Positions 28,195 to 41,891 are shown, numbered from the stretch's first letter. The stretch: 64,000 bases of DNA from Opisthocomus hoazin (GCF_030867145.1 NC_134454.1:70786308-70850307); one strand, 5' to 3'. Numbers and translations: made by a program. The notes: a model not told the origin generated them from the letters alone.

Positions 28195-28356
28195 GGAGAT
28201 TCCGGTGGGCCATTAATCTGTGCCGGTCAATACAGTGGGATTGTTTCTTTTGGAAAAGGATGTGGAAGAAGAGGCATGCCTGGAGTTTATACACGACTGA
28301 CTGAAAAATATATTGACTGGATTAAAAAAATAATTTGCCTTCATAGAGACCCATGA
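28195..28356 (+). CDS. second granzyme, exon 5: catalytic Ser and C-terminus
   Basis: Opens with [20 protein letters not shown], then [18 protein letters not shown], ending LHRDP and TGA. Fully open, 162 bases. Confidence 0.93.
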   Translation, partial: GDSGGPLICAGQYSGIVSFGKGCGRRGMPGVYTRLTEKYIDWIKKIICLHRDP

Positions 28357-28374
28357 GACAGGCAAGACATTTTT

Positions 28375-28380
28375 AATAAA
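28375..28380 (+). terminator. polyadenylation signal of the second granzyme
   Basis: AATAAA 18 bases after the stop codon, giving a very short 3' UTR. It is the only canonical hexamer close to the stop. Confidence 0.6.
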
Positions 28381-29959
28381 TACTGTGGTGTGCGTTACAA
28401 CTAGATGCTGCTGCTTTAGTGCACCACTGTTAAAAAGTACCTCCCAGCTTTACAGCTTTACTAACACCACCACAACTTTATGAGAAGAGTTCAAAATATT
28501 CCCTTTTGTACGGATAACATGTTTACTCACCTTTAGTAGGAAACTGCCTCATAGATAACACAATTTGTATTGGACTTCACCCTACTTCTTAGTGTGATGG
28601 GAAAGTACTGCTCACCTTATTCATTGTGCCTGGAATGAGGCAACATTTCTGAACGTGTACTTACAGAAAAATTCAATTTCAGACTGGTAGTGAGTAAGAT
28701 GTCTGCTGAATGGGAAAAAATAGAACAAAAACTTTGAAAGTTCAAATATTTTGCTGTGACATTATTCAAAACCAAATACTTCAATTCTCCATTACTAAAT
28801 ATTTAACTAAATTAATTTTCAGCTGTTAAAGTATTAAATAGATAAATATTCTTCCAATTAATCTTCCATTGTGAGAGAAAAGAAAATTTTGTCGTCTTCT
28901 TTCTAGATTATTTTCCCTAATTTTTTTTTTTTTTTTTTTGTGATGAGATCAACAAAATCATCTCTTCTCACAGCTTCGTTCATGATCTCGCCCTTTCAGT
29001 GAATGGTCTGTGGAAGAAAGTATAAATACTGATTGTAATGGGAGCAATTATACTTCTCTAACACAGTGCCTATCTAACATCTGTTAAAACAAACAGGAAT
29101 TTTGCTATGGATTTCAACAGACTTCTACTAAAAGAGGGACCTGCTGTGTTTCTGAAGAAGCATGTGGTTAGCCAGGTATATTCCCATTCTCTTCCAAATA
29201 TTCTCAAGGTCTTTTTTTTTTTGCCGACATTTTAGAAGTGACCATCTGCAGGGTTTCTCTGCTTCTTTGGTTGTTGCATTAATATGTACCCAATACTGTA
29301 AACTTTTGGATGTTGCAGAGGCATGAATAAATAACTCCCAACACATCAACATACTAGCCGTGATTGTTGCCCGGCAGCTGTGTGACTAGGCTGGGCAGAG
29401 CAAGACCCGTCTCACAGCGGCTGTGCAGCTAAAGGAGCAAATGGACACTGCAAAGCTGGCTTGATAGTCAGCCATAGTGCAGTAAAGCCTGCTGGTGCGG
29501 TGTATGGGGGCTTGATCCAATTCTTGCCGAAGGTCATGGGAAGATCTCAGCAGAGGCCAGTAAGACTTGGCCCAGGCCTGGAACACAAGCAGAAATGGGG
29601 AAAAACTGGGGAGAAAAAGGGAAAGCAATATAGAAGTGCAAAGAATAGTATGCCGCTATTAACGCTTTTCAGCTGGGGTTTCAGAGGATGTTGCAAAGAC
29701 AAATTAGTCACTTTTACCTTTGTAAGGTAAATGGCAGCAAGGGCATAATTCTGCCCATCCCACAGGAGACTTTTCACACCCCGCAGCCCAATAACAACTA
29801 ATCGGTGTTCAGCCTCTGGGAGGCAAAGATTTCACTCGCTCCGTTCATGTGAAGAGTGGCTGTGTCTCAGTTGCTGATGGGAATAATGAGTGATGGAGTC
29901 CTGAAACCACAACCCAGCAGGTTAATTCCAGTTCAGGTATTGGGCTTTGTGTGTGTGAT

Positions 29960-30460
29960 CTCTTGTCATGCCTTTGCTTCTCTTACGGCACCGGGGCGAT
30001 GTAGCAGGTGGAAGGGGATTACTGCCAGGCCTGATGGCTGCTGCCCGCCCCCGGGGCTCCCCCCCACCGGCCCATGGACCAGGACCCGTGTCAGCCCCTG
30101 GGCTCATCAGCCGCTACCCTGGCAGCACTGCAGCAGGGCCAGACTCCAGCTCCCCTCAGCCTGGCCCTGCCCCGCCATGGGCCCTGCTGAGCCAGGCCTA
30201 CCCCCATGCCGACGTGCCGGCCTGGCCTTGGTCTGTCCCCAGGGAGCTGCTGGAGCAGTGAGGCAAGCAGCGACCTTGACTCATTTTCCATCTGCCCTGA
30301 GGCGAGCAGAGTCTTTATTCCACACGCAACAAGAGGGAAGGGCTTGCCAGCGCTGAAGTCCCCGTGCCTTGAGAGAGTGCGTGCCCATCCGCCCTTCCAG
30401 GCGAGGGGTGGTCTGGGCCAGGGAGCGTGGTAGGAGCTTCGCGGCAGGGCTGCAAAATGA
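29960..30460. other. GC-rich island
   Basis: The most GC-rich part of this intergenic region. Long overlapping open frames on both strands (for example 29856-30356) follow from the base composition; none shows a domain, signal peptide or conserved motif. It could be an unannotated CpG island or an old GC-rich repeat. Confidence 0.45.
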
Positions 30461-33408
30461 CCCGCAGTTCTGCATTTTATTAGCACCTTGTGAAAGCACA
30501 CGGTGGAAGGATGATGGTTCTGGAGCTGGGGGTAGGCAGAGGACCAGGAAAGGGTGAGTGTTGGCTAAACAAGGTGACCACTGGTGTCATCACTGCTGAA
30601 ACCACTGCTGGGCTGGTTCTCAGAACTGAACTGAAAACAGGAAACCCACAGACAGTAGCTCCAGGTACGTTACAATAACACCCACAAAGCCTGACAAAAT
30701 TAAGCTAGAAATGCATTCTTACTAGACTGAGAGGAGCTCATACTCAGCAGCTTGTGGCAGAGTTTACTAGATTCCAGTTGTTTCCAGCACAGCATTTGCA
30801 ATTCCACTTTCAGTAAGAGAAATCTTGTCTCTTTTAGCCTGTCCCACCTCAATACTAATCTCTAGGTGCCTGTGAGGTGTCCCCTTGCACATTACCTCCC
30901 AGTTTCCAAACACTGGCTGCTTGTACCAGACCAGCTCTCCCATACTATCTGTTTCTATCTTTACTGGAAAATTCTCAGTGGATTAAAGGAGTCCTGCCCC
31001 AGCAACCCTTCTGCCCTTGGCTAGGGCTGGTCTCCTATCTACGCTTGCACTTTGCAGCTTGGTCTCTGCTGAGTTGATTTCTCATTTGCATCTATCCCTG
31101 TTTTTACTGAGGTCTTCAAGGTAAGCGATACATGTTAAGGATTATTTGCCAAGAAGTAGCCTGTCGCATAGTCATATGTGGGCGTAGAGAGCAGCCCCGC
31201 AGGTTGACCAGGCCATGCAAAGACACGACATATGGCACTGACATGGGATGTGTGGTGCTGATGTAGAGCCTATGATGCTGACGTGAGGCTGACGGCTCTC
31301 TATTCAATAGAGGGGCTGACAACTCATATTCACACATCACGCTGGGATGCAGATGCCAGTTAGCTTTACTACTTGCGTTCATTCTGCCTTAGTACTGAGC
31401 AGTAATGGCTGATGTTTGGTACTTGTTTTGGCTGTACGTGTAATGCACTGTATGTTAAATGTGGGAAACTTTTATTTTTTAAACAAACATCTAGTTCTCA
31501 GTACACAGGGTGGCATAATCAGATGTCAACAACTGTTGTTTCCTGGAAGTGTGGTGGTATGTTTGGAGCATGGATTGCCTCCACAGCTCCTAGTCAAAGT
31601 CTTTATCTTCTGACTACAGAACTGCCCACCATCTAGCAAACTGTAAAAGTAACCTTCCTTTTGGGCAACTCAGTCTGGCATCAGAAAGAAACATTCAGAA
31701 AGCAGAATTAAAACAAAGAAAGCCATCAGGTTTTTAAGATAATTTTCTTGGATATTGGCCAAAGAAAAATAAAGATAAACCCAGAAGACTCTGGGTCAGT
31801 TCACCATAGTCAGACAAATTACAGCAAGTCATTTTAATATGTCTGTTACATGTTTTAATTATGATTTCCTAGGTTCCAAAATTTATCCTCATCTCATTAA
31901 TGACCTGGCAGGTAGTTCAGACACCTCCATCCCAGTATGCTTATAACCCCACAATCATCTGATGAAGCTCTTTTTGAATTGACTAATAATATTTAATAAT
32001 CAATATCTAGCAGATTGCAAGTAGGTTAAATTTAACTGTAATTCAATTCAAAGTGGCACAGTTTCCTTCAAAGCTGCTGAAATCAGCTGTGAAATGTGCG
32101 TTGAAAGTCAGCCACTAATTTCACAGTGTCATTGAGTCTAAAAGCTGTATCAAGATCCGCATCCATGTCACGACAAAGAGGAAACCGCAGAAAGGTGAGC
32201 AAAAAAGCCCTTATTTTAATGAAAAATAGGACAGAAATTTACACATCTTAGGCTACTTCCAAAGGCACAGATTAGATTCAATGTAGAAACAATGGAGTTT
32301 CACAAGGTTAATTCTTACATACATTTGTTTGTAAAAAGCAAGAAACTTTGCCCTATTAACACACTCTCACAAAAGCCTTTTTTTGACAAAATATCAAACC
32401 TCTCTGCAGCCACATATAAAATTAAGATAAGCAATAACTAATGCAGTGACAACATGAGTAAATCAAAAAAAATTACTTTAATCACTCAATCATTGCTGTC
32501 ATAAAAAAACACTACTTACGACTATTTAATTAACCATTTCCATTTAAATGAATAAGCGGCACGTGGTTGTTGGTTTAGGTTACCTTGAAACCATGTAGAT
32601 GATGTTACCTATCAGGATATAGTATCCAGGTTTCTTGGAACACCCCTATCTCAAGCTGTCATAACAAAAACCGCATCACACATCTTTTCAGCCCCCTTAG
32701 TACCAGATAAAGGCAGCTGCATGAAAAGAAGGGGGAGCTCTGGACTAGTGTGTTTGCAAAACCCCTGACATTTTCAAATGGCAGTGGACCACTCTGACAG
32801 TGATATGGCTTTCACTGATTGAACTCTGGGGCACGCACATCCTGTGCCAAAAGCCATAGTCCTGTCCTAGCACTGGTCTTTCCAGACTTCAAGTAACAAA
32901 TGGTCACACTGAGCACACAATTACTCTCTGAACTGAAGCTTTGGGCATGCTGATGGGACACTGGGGAGAAACTTGCACTACGTGCTTTCACTGGGGATTG
33001 TGAGAGGCCCCGTCTTCCCAGGTGGTCCAGCCAGATCTTGTCAATTAACTCCTGCTATGTACAATCCACATCATAATGAAAAGAATAATGTGGAGGCAGC
33101 AACTATACTTGCGGTGCTAAAGATCTCACACACGTGGAGACCAAAGATAAACTTGCTGATACTGCTGCATAGTTCGTTTTCTTCCTGCAATATTTCAAAG
33201 CAATTGGTTCTAACTGCAGATTTTCTTGGGGATGACTCTACACTAAAACATGAGTACATGAGAGCATCGGTGTGCTTGAAAGTGTGATACAGGGTGCTAC
33301 AGTGCTCATGATTCAAGGTACACCAACTTTGGAAGTTATCAGTCACCTCCACAGCCAGAGGGGAGTGGTGTTTGTGCTCCTCCGGGAGCGGTGATAGGTG
33401 GTTTGAGT

Positions 33409-33430
33409 TAATTTGCTGCCCTGCAAATTA
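33409..33430. repeat. perfect 8-base inverted repeat, TAATTTGC / GCAAATTA
   Basis: Arms at 33409-33416 and 33423-33430 with a six-base spacer. Each arm resembles part of an octamer or homeodomain site. A CAATTAGC follows at 33468-33475. Possibly the core of a regulatory element; this is inference. Confidence 0.4.
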
Positions 33431-36400
33431 GTTCGTGGAGCTGTGAAATGAGACTCTGCTGCAGCAGCAATTAGCCGGGCAGTGCCACAGTGAGATTAGA
33501 CAGGGACTGTGCATCAGAGCCCTGAATTATCAAACAAATTCAGTTTGTGTATTCTGTCTTAGGAACAATGGTTTTGATCTTATCAGGTGGTCTTGGCCTC
33601 ATTGTGCAGAAATATTGAGAGTATCTGCATGAAGCAAGAGTACAGCTGGTGGTAAGACAATGCATGAAATAGGCTCAGTTCTAATGGGATATTTAAAGTG
33701 TTTCTCTTCCAGGCCTCTTTCTCTCCCCTTGTTTTTCCTGCACCCAGTTAACTGAAGCCAGGGTCACGGTAATGATTACCAGTTTTAATATTCATATTTG
33801 GGACAGTGGTTTTCAGAGGGGCTTGTTATTTCACCAGCTGTGTTGGGTTGGGCTTTTCCCTTCTCATGATGCTTGATTCCAGCTCCAGCCATCCCAGACA
33901 GTATTCATCTGCCTAGCTGTCAAATGCTGCTGGTGACTCTGGGTGGTTTTCACTGGGCACAGCCAGAGTCTGATTAAGTACTGTTTCAGGCGGTTATCTT
34001 ACGCAGTAGACACACAAAAAAATCCTTTCCCTCTTCGCTGGTTGTAGAAAACAGACTTATTACTACCAATGCTTTATCAAATGAAAAAAACATTTTTCAT
34101 TTTATAAAAGAGAAAAAGCCACTGAAGCCAGAACTGAAGATACTATTGCCAAATTATGGCCCAACTGACCTCATGGGATCCACATGAGAGAATATCTTGT
34201 GTACCACAGCTTTGGGGGCTGTTTCCTACTACCAACAACCATTTGTAGCTGATCTTCCTCATGGTGCCCTTTACAGTTTCTGGACAGGCAGGATGAGATA
34301 TTTACCCAGCACATGGCTAGCATTCATAGTCTGTAACACTATAGGCCAGCCTCTGGCACAGTGAAGAGGATCCGTAATACAGCACGGGGGACAGTTAGAA
34401 CATAGGATTGAGGGCTGACCAGTAACTACCAGATTTTCATTAAATCATCAAAGTATATCTGATTGTGAACTATTTCAGAAATTCTACTTGCTTTTACAGT
34501 TTGTTCTATCAGGGACAGGAAACATCTAAAATAACCCACGGTGAGTCTATGACAATTCAGAAGATAAAGCAGAAGAGAAGAATGTGCCAGTATGGAGAAA
34601 TCACATATTCAGTCTGTCAGATTAATAATATGAGAAAATAGCTGCAGCACTGAATAATCTACTCAAATGTTTTTGAGGCATTTGTCTTAAAGGATTAAGC
34701 TGCTGGGTGTTTGATTAAGTTACTGAAAATTAAAATAAAATTTTTGATCAAATAACTTGATAAGTTGATCTAGGAATAAAATAAAAAAGCAATATAACTC
34801 ATCAGATTTTATTTCATTCTCTCAAATATGATGAACAGATAAAAATGCTACAAATTATTTCTAAGTAAGAACACAAGGTTGTGTTCTGCACTTGTAACAC
34901 TGCTTAGTTACAAGACCTCTTTTCTTTCAGCAATTTATTAAGAAAGTTGAAAATAATGAGATACAAACTAAAATGTATTTGGAAGTGATTAGGCTGTTTT
35001 TAGGTTTATGACTTATAATTCTAAACTTTCTGGCAGTTCTGTTGCTGAATGAAACACAAACTTATCACAGGCAATATGCAGCTGTTACCCCTCATTGCTT
35101 GCTAATTAGAGCTTGTTGCAAACATTCCTTTCCTTACTTTGAGAAAAAACACACACAAAAACCTTTGAACTGGCTTTGGTTTCTTTACAGCAGAGAAGAT
35201 CATAACACATTGAAAGTATTGTGTGAAATCCTGGCCTCGCTGAAGTGAGTGGCAAAACACTTATTTCATTGGAACTGGTGTTCACCCACAATATGTGTGC
35301 CCAAGAAAAAAGAAGAAAAACTTATTCAAATATTTGAAAATACAGCCATATGACTGATGAGGCTAAGGACAAAGGACATAGGAAGCATGTGCATGCATTA
35401 AAATCCTGTTGATGCCCTGGGGAAACAAATGGACCTGTGCTAGATTCCTCCAAGTGCTTTGTTCTGAGAGATCTTGGCTGGTGTCTCTTTTCATGGAAGC
35501 CAAGATCATAACTTAATTTGTGTCCTAACCTGTTCATTGAAGTAGATAGTGATTGCATATAGCATGGAAATACCTGAAAAAGAGCTGTCAAAATTCTCCT
35601 TGAAGAAAACTCTGTGCCACTTAGCCCAAAGTCTCAGAAAGGCTTCAGTCTGTATAGTCAAGGTGGACAGAGTGTGAGGACTGTGAACAAGAGAAAGCAA
35701 TAAAGATGGGCTGAAGGGTACAGTTTGTTCCACTCTTATTTTTAGGGTGTGTTTTGTGCATGGAATAGGTAGACTCGTGAAGAATAAACCTGCATATAAA
35801 TCAGAGAGAGCGGACATTTAAATAAAGAGATGAAAGTGTCAGCAGTGAAAAAACCCAGCATTATGAGGACTAAGGCTGTGCTGGAGAGAATGTGTGACAG
35901 AGGGAAGCCAAGATAAAACAGCCACTAATCCTAAGGAAAGAAAGTGTGTGTAACACTGTGGAAAATTATTTAATAGTTCCCTTCAGTGCCCTTACTCCTT
36001 TCAGCCTTGATTGGCACTTCCTTGAAGTTTTATTACGTAGGTGATACTGAAGTCCTCTTATGGCCTTTATGAGATCATCTAATTATCCCAGAAAGTGTTT
36101 ATGCTTCAAAGATGGGTACTTACGAAGAGACATTTCTTCTTGAAGAAAAAAGATGATTGATATAAATGTGATCATTTTGCTTATCTAAGTGAATTACTTC
36201 AAACTGTTTTCTTCTCTGCCTATGGAAAGGTTATTATCTTCGCAATATTGCAAAGAATACATGAAAATATTAGCTCATGAGGACACCTAATCCAAACTGA
36301 AACAACTCAATTTCACACATTGACCACAGATTTTCTTGTTAGCAGCCCATGGAGTGCAATGAGACCTGAGCTTTTAATAGCTTTGTCATTCATTACAGGA

Positions 36401-36873
36401 AATAGCTACTTAGTCTAGTCTAAACTCTATATAAAGCATAGCTGAAACTTTTGCAGAAATGTTGTTAGATAATAGCGCTGCTTAATTGCAACAAGGTTTT
36501 CAAAAACATGTTTTAGTGCAGAAAAGTAGAAATCTCATTAATACTTAAGATATGGTTGTATTCCCACAAGTTTTTATAGAGAAGTCATCTTTTTTTTTTC
36601 TTAAAGATCAGAGATCAAAATCAGCTTGAGTTGCAAGTAAAAGGATACTTTCTACCAATTCTAAAACATCTGATTATAAAATTTATACCTAGGATTTGAA
36701 AACCAAACTCTGAGATTTTGCACAGGTACTGACAACAAACATTTCTCAAAATGGAATTTGGCTTGGTTATCAGGGACTGATAGTCAGAGTACAATTACCA
36801 TTCACATTGAGTAGGGAAAGGATAAAATTCACAGTGTTTGTCATCTTATTGACTGTTGTGTTATTGTGTTATT

Positions 36874-37610
36874 GTTCATGCACCAGTACAGGCTTGGGAC
36901 GGACCTGCTGGAGTGCAGCTCTGCGGAGAGGGACCTGGGTGTCCTGGTGGACGACAGGTTAACCATGAGCCAGCAGTGTGCCCTGGCTGCCAAGAAGGGC
37001 AATGGGATCCTGGGGTGCATCAAGAAGAGTGTGGCCAGCAGGTCGAGGGAGGTTCTCCTTCCCCTCTACACTGCCCTAGTGAGGCCTCATCTGGAGTACT
37101 GTGTCCATTTCTGGGCTCCCCAGTTCAAGAAAGATGAAGAGCTACTGGAGAGAGTCCACCGGAGGGCTACAAGGATGGTGAGGGGACTGGAACATCTCTC
37201 CTACGAGGAGAGGCTGAGGGAGCTGGGCTTTTTCAGCCTGAAGAAGAGAAGGCTGCGAGGGGACCTTATAAATGCTTATAAATATCTGAAGGGTAGGTGT
37301 CAGGAGGATGGGGCCAAGCTCTTTTCAGTTGTGCCCAGAGACAGGACAAGGGGCAATGGGCACAAACTGAGGCACAGGAAGTTCCATCTGAACATGAGGA
37401 AGAACTTCTTCCCTCTGAGGGTGACGGAGCACTGGAACAGGCTGCCCAGGGAGGTTGTGGAGTCTCCTTCTCTGGAGATATTCAAGACCTGCCTGGACAA
37501 GGTGCTGTGCACCCTGCTGTAGGTGACCCTGCTTCGGCAGGAGGGTTGGACTAGATGACCCACAGAGGTCCCTTCCAACCCCTACTATTCTGTGATTCTG
37601 TGATTCTGTG
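36874..37610 (+). mobile_element. CR1 LINE, 5'-truncated, copy 4
   Basis: From ATGCACCAGTACAGGC to the ATTCTGTGATTCTGTG tail ending at 37610. The C-terminal reverse-transcriptase reading frame is open to 37522 ([20 protein letters not shown] ... LDKVLCTLL). Nearly the same sequence as copies 2 and 6, which suggests fairly recent insertion. Confidence 0.94.
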
Positions 37611-40600
37611 TTTATATCACAAGAAAACTAATGAAAATCCTGGTTCCAGTCTAATGTGTTTTATTCTAGTTCTGTAGAGAACTACTGAGAGCATAGGCTG
37701 CATGACAATGGAGAAAGGAGTGTGTATTCCTATGTCAGTTAATTGTGTCAAATAGTGAGAGATAAAATATCTTTCACGTTATCTCAGCATTAAAGCTGTG
37801 TACCATATAAGCAGAATATATGCAACTGAGCACCTAAGTAGAACGTGCGAAGAACCGCCATTTACATCTTGTTTTGTCTTATTCATAAAGAAACTGAATG
37901 TTTGCAGTTCATTCCTGAAAGAGTTTTGTGGGTTTTTTATTTTTACAAATGGTTGACAATCAATAACTGTGGAAAAGTGGAGGTATTTTTCTCTGTGGAA
38001 AGGCTTTCTCTTCCTAGGTGGACATATGGCTTTATCAGGGTGATTTAGATTCCTAGGATGAAGAGGTCTCACAAAAGAAACAGCTATGAGAAAAATATTG
38101 ATGGGGTGGGCAGTGTGTGAAGGCAGAGCATTGGTTTGGGCTGTGAATGATCACTTAAGTTTAGCATTGTATTCAGAGAAGTAAGTTTTTTGAAGTACAG
38201 GGAAAGTATGTGACATATTTTTAAGAAACTCTTTAATATAGATCTTAGAGGTCTTGGGCATTGAAACTCCCTTCTTCCCCTGGAAATGTAGATTATTTTA
38301 AGGTATAAAAAAAAAAGGCTTCAGCATAACAGAATGACAACCTATTTTTTCATCATTTTTCGCCACTTGTATCAACTACCTGTTCATGGTGTGTGACAAA
38401 CCCAAACTTGCCTGCCATGGAGAAAATTGACCCCTGTTGCCATGTAGTAGAGCTTTTTCACCACTCTGTGGTGTCTTCTGTCTCTTGAACATGTTCTCCA
38501 AGCACAGTGGCATTATTTGACTCAATTCATGAATTAAGGTAAATCCAGTGATTTCTCCTACGCAGATCATTGCAGTGGTTGTAAAATCACTGGGAATAGC
38601 CACACTGTGCAGGGACGACACAGCACAGATATCCTTCAGTCAGACTCAGGCCATGACCGTAACCCATTGAGGGACAGGACTGTGCCACATGGACTTGGTG
38701 GCACAGACCTGAAAGGTGCCCAGCTCCATTTGTACGGCCGGCGGTCTGAGGGAGGAAATGCAGAGCAAAAGTTATGTGTAGTCAGTTTGGCTTCCAGCTC
38801 CCAGGCTGGGTATGCCACATATTTGTATGTGGAGTTACAGGCAAGTGTATTTTTAACATGCTCCGAACAAGTTATGGCTCTGGTTCCTGAGGCTCTCTGC
38901 AGATAATCCCACCATATCCAGTCATTTCTGTGGTCGCTCCTGAGGTCTGTGCGTAGGTAGCCAGCCTACCCTGGTCTCTGTGTAGCACCTGGTCTGCCTG
39001 GAGAAAGGATGTAAACACCTCTTGCCTTCAGCAAGTAGGAAATGTCCCAAAGCTTCTATTTTTATCAGAGTGAAGTTGAGTTACCATGTTACAGTCGAAA
39101 CAAAGAGTAATTAGCAATTCATTGAAAAGATACAAGAAAAGAAATCATACAAAGGGGAGTCCTTGCCGCTATCTCACTTTCCTGATTCTTATCTTTTACT
39201 TCCTATTTCTGGCTTTTCATTTTGGACTTTGCAGCTCAGCTTCCTTTCGGTGTTTCCCTTTGAATCTTTGCTTCTCGTACAGCATTGTGCTTATGGCTTT
39301 TTGTAAAGGAAGCCTGGGAAAAGGTTGGATCGTTCAGGAATGTACGGTAACATATTTTTAGTTTAGGGACTGCCTTTTGGAAATCAGCAACAAGGGTCAT
39401 GCATTAAACCTTTTCCTACGTTTAAAGAGATAGTAGTTCTTCCTGCTTATCCTGACTTTACATGTTCAAAAGGCTGGATAACGACAGTGGCCAGAACGCG
39501 TAAATTCAGAAGAATTGAAGTGAATGATACTCTCTCTATCTAAGGAGTAAAACGAGAAAAGCCTTGGAGAATTGGCCTAATGAGTAGACCACTCCGGTGT
39601 ATCAGCATAGATTAATCGTGTATCATGGGGTATGTAATTTCATGGGGATCTTTAACAAGGGGGGTGAAACTTTTCAGAGGGCATAAATGCAACCTCAAGA
39701 CTCCCACACAAGCTGCTTTTGCTTGAGAACTGGATTATTTGTGAAAGAAATAGAAAATTTGTGCTCCGAAGTATTCAGCTGGAAACACAGTTCACAGCTC
39801 ACTGATACTAAACCAGTGATTGCTCAGTTCCCTGTAAAGTGTTGAACCTAAGGGCTGGAACCTTTTCTGCTCCTAGAAGGAATGCCAAACGTTATATATG
39901 GTGATGTAATTATGAGGTAAACTGGCGCAAAGACAACTTATACTGTAAATTTGGAAAAAAAAATAATTAGCACTGATCTGATCTGATCCAGAAAATCTTC
40001 CACATTCAAAGTATATTTATACCACAAGTGAAATAATGGTGCCAAATTTTCTGCTGTTGATAGCTGAGGAAGCTTCATAAATTCCCCATTGCACCAATTT
40101 TCAAGGGAGAGCTTAGTTCAGGGCTTTACAGGATCAGGCTTTTCATTGCAAAGAAAAACTTAATGGATTCAACAGGTAAAACAACAAACATTAAAACCAG
40201 AGGCAGTGACATTGGCTTTATTTCATTACTTAATCAGTGGACAGTGTGGAAGATCATAGTATCATTATTTCCTCCATGATACTCATGTATAAGCCAGACC
40301 TCTATCTGTTCATATTGTTTTCTTCCATGACATCTATTTTTTGATCCATTGTAATAATTTACTTTGGCTTCTAGCTGCACGCACAGAATACATTTTCCAT
40401 CTTATTCCAAATAATATTGGCTAGTTGCTAGGGGAGTGTGATGATTTCTTTTATGATTTCTTTTCCTCACCACATCTGTGTATAATTTTTTTATTTATCA
40501 TCTCCCCAGGACATTTTCCCTCTGAGAAACCCAACCATGAAATGCAGCCCTTTCAGATCTTGTTTGGTGTTTTATACAAGCAGCATTTCCTAAATATGTT

Positions 40601-41599
40601 TACAGAACAGGATTTTACCAGCTGGTGTTTTCTACCAGGTGTAAACGCCTAAGTGCATGTGTGGATGGGTCTGCACACTCCTCTGTTCTCTCCTCTGAGT
40701 GAGCAAGCAGCTATGAATGTAAGGGCAGGTGTGAATTAACTTCAGAGCGTCTTACGGGAGGGACTTAAGGGAGACCCTTGCTGCTCCTTACTGTCGCAGA
40801 CCCGTGAAGTCTCATGCACTAAGTATGCAACCTGCTTCTCTGGGCTCTTCCACCCTGCGAGCAGATGTGGCCAGGGAACTGAAGCAGTTACTGCCCTTAG
40901 CTGTGCTGCCTGGCCCTCTGGTTGAGCTGCACCTCTCTCTCCCACTAAGGGACTGCCCAGTGGGATTTACAGAGGCTCCTCAGCCCCACAGGTTACAGCC
41001 TGGCCTATTGATGTAAACCAATGTCAATTTTAGTCAATGCTAATGCCAGCAGAATTGGGCAGTGGTTTAATTACTCTGCTGACGTGTGAACTATGGGGGA
41101 GATGTTGGGTTGGATTTTTTTTTATAAAAGGCTTTTGCCACCTTGTAGTTGTGATGGGGTTAGGGATAGCACGTCCATTTCTAATTTATCTGCTTATTAT
41201 AACCTTGAACTTTTGTTCCTCCTCTGTTTTTAGCTGCAATCTTCGCTTCCATGTTTGACGTATTCCTTTCACTTCCCAGAGGACAGTTGCATTGGATTTT
41301 GAAGATGAAGTTGTCTATTACTGCTAATTGCTGTCACCTCATGCCTACTAATAGCATCTTGTTGGTTTATACGAGACTTCAACATAACACTTTGATTTTT
41401 GCACTTTATATTCACTGATTGGTCCAAGATTACATGTGAAAACAGGCATGACTTAACCCATGTAAACGTCTGCCAGCTGGCAACTGTGATTACAAGAACT
41501 GTATTTTGAGTAATTATATACTGTATAAGATGGATGCCTGCAAATATTTGCCTGAGTGTTGTCTCCTTTTGACATGTGTTAAACATAATAGGTCCTTTC
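37611..41599. other. intergenic DNA, part 2
   Basis: Nothing recognised: no exon, RNA gene or mobile element. Short open frames look random. Confidence 0.5.
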
Positions 41600-41811
41600 C
41601 TCTCTTCTCTTCTCTTCTCTTCTCTTCTCTTCTCTTCTCTTCTCTTCTCTTCTCTTCTCTTCTCTTCTCTTCTCTTCTCTTCTCTTCTCTTCTCTTCTCT
41701 TCTCTTCTCTTCTCTTCTCTTCTCTTCTCTTCTCTTCTCTTCTCTTCTCTTCTCTTCTCTTCTCTTCTCTTCTCTTCTCTTCTCTTCTCTTCTCTTCTCT
41801 TCTCTTCTCTT
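41600..41811. repeat. pure CTCTT pentanucleotide microsatellite
   Basis: About 42 uninterrupted copies of a five-base pyrimidine unit, continuing as imperfect CT-rich sequence to about 41840. The open frames through it (repeating FSSLL) are an artefact of the repeat. The true length in the genome may differ from the assembly. Confidence 0.98.
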
Positions 41812-41842
41812 CCTCTCCTCTTCCTCTGTGCTTCTTTTCTTT

Positions 41843-41891
41843 CTATGCTATGCTATGCTATGCTATGCTATGCTATGCTATGCTATGCTAT
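41843..41891. repeat. CTATG pentanucleotide microsatellite
   Basis: Almost ten perfect copies of CTATG, starting about 30 bases after the CTCTT array and sharing its five-base period. Confidence 0.97.

Larger units (their letters stand above)
20720..28356 (+). pseudogene. granzyme A/K-like tryptase gene, disrupted in exon 4
   Basis: A second granzyme with the standard five exons: 20720-20780, 20868-21009, 23610-23757, 27189-27454, 28195-28356. Signal peptide MTNHLLALLLSLIAVSLPPR, mature start IIRGHVV (IIGG in most relatives). The triad His66 (TAAHC), Asp112 (ENDIMLL) and Ser (GDSGGP in exon 5) are intact. The downstream frame gives SDTCQ before GDSGGP, so the S1 Asp is kept. Exon 4 has an in-frame TGA at 27303-27305 (codon 156) and is 266 bases, one short of the 267 in GZMA exon 4, with the shift near 27428-27437. 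The Trp of AGWG is Cys. Its syntenic position suggests GZMK, but the short AHC-to-VVLG spacing and LHLP..EDVKPGT look more like GZMA, so I give no symbol. It is a recent pseudogene, or an intact gene with assembly errors. Confidence 0.8.
28381..36873. other. intergenic DNA between the second granzyme and ESM1, part 1
   Basis: AT-rich overall with a poly-T run at about 28921-28939, a GC-rich island at 29960-30460 and a possible conserved non-coding element at 33360-33540. No exon of a known gene was recognised. Confidence 0.55.

Noticed and set aside
29856-30356. 166-codon open frame in the GC-rich island
   Set aside because: High GC explains the lack of stops; frames are open on both strands and none shows a domain.
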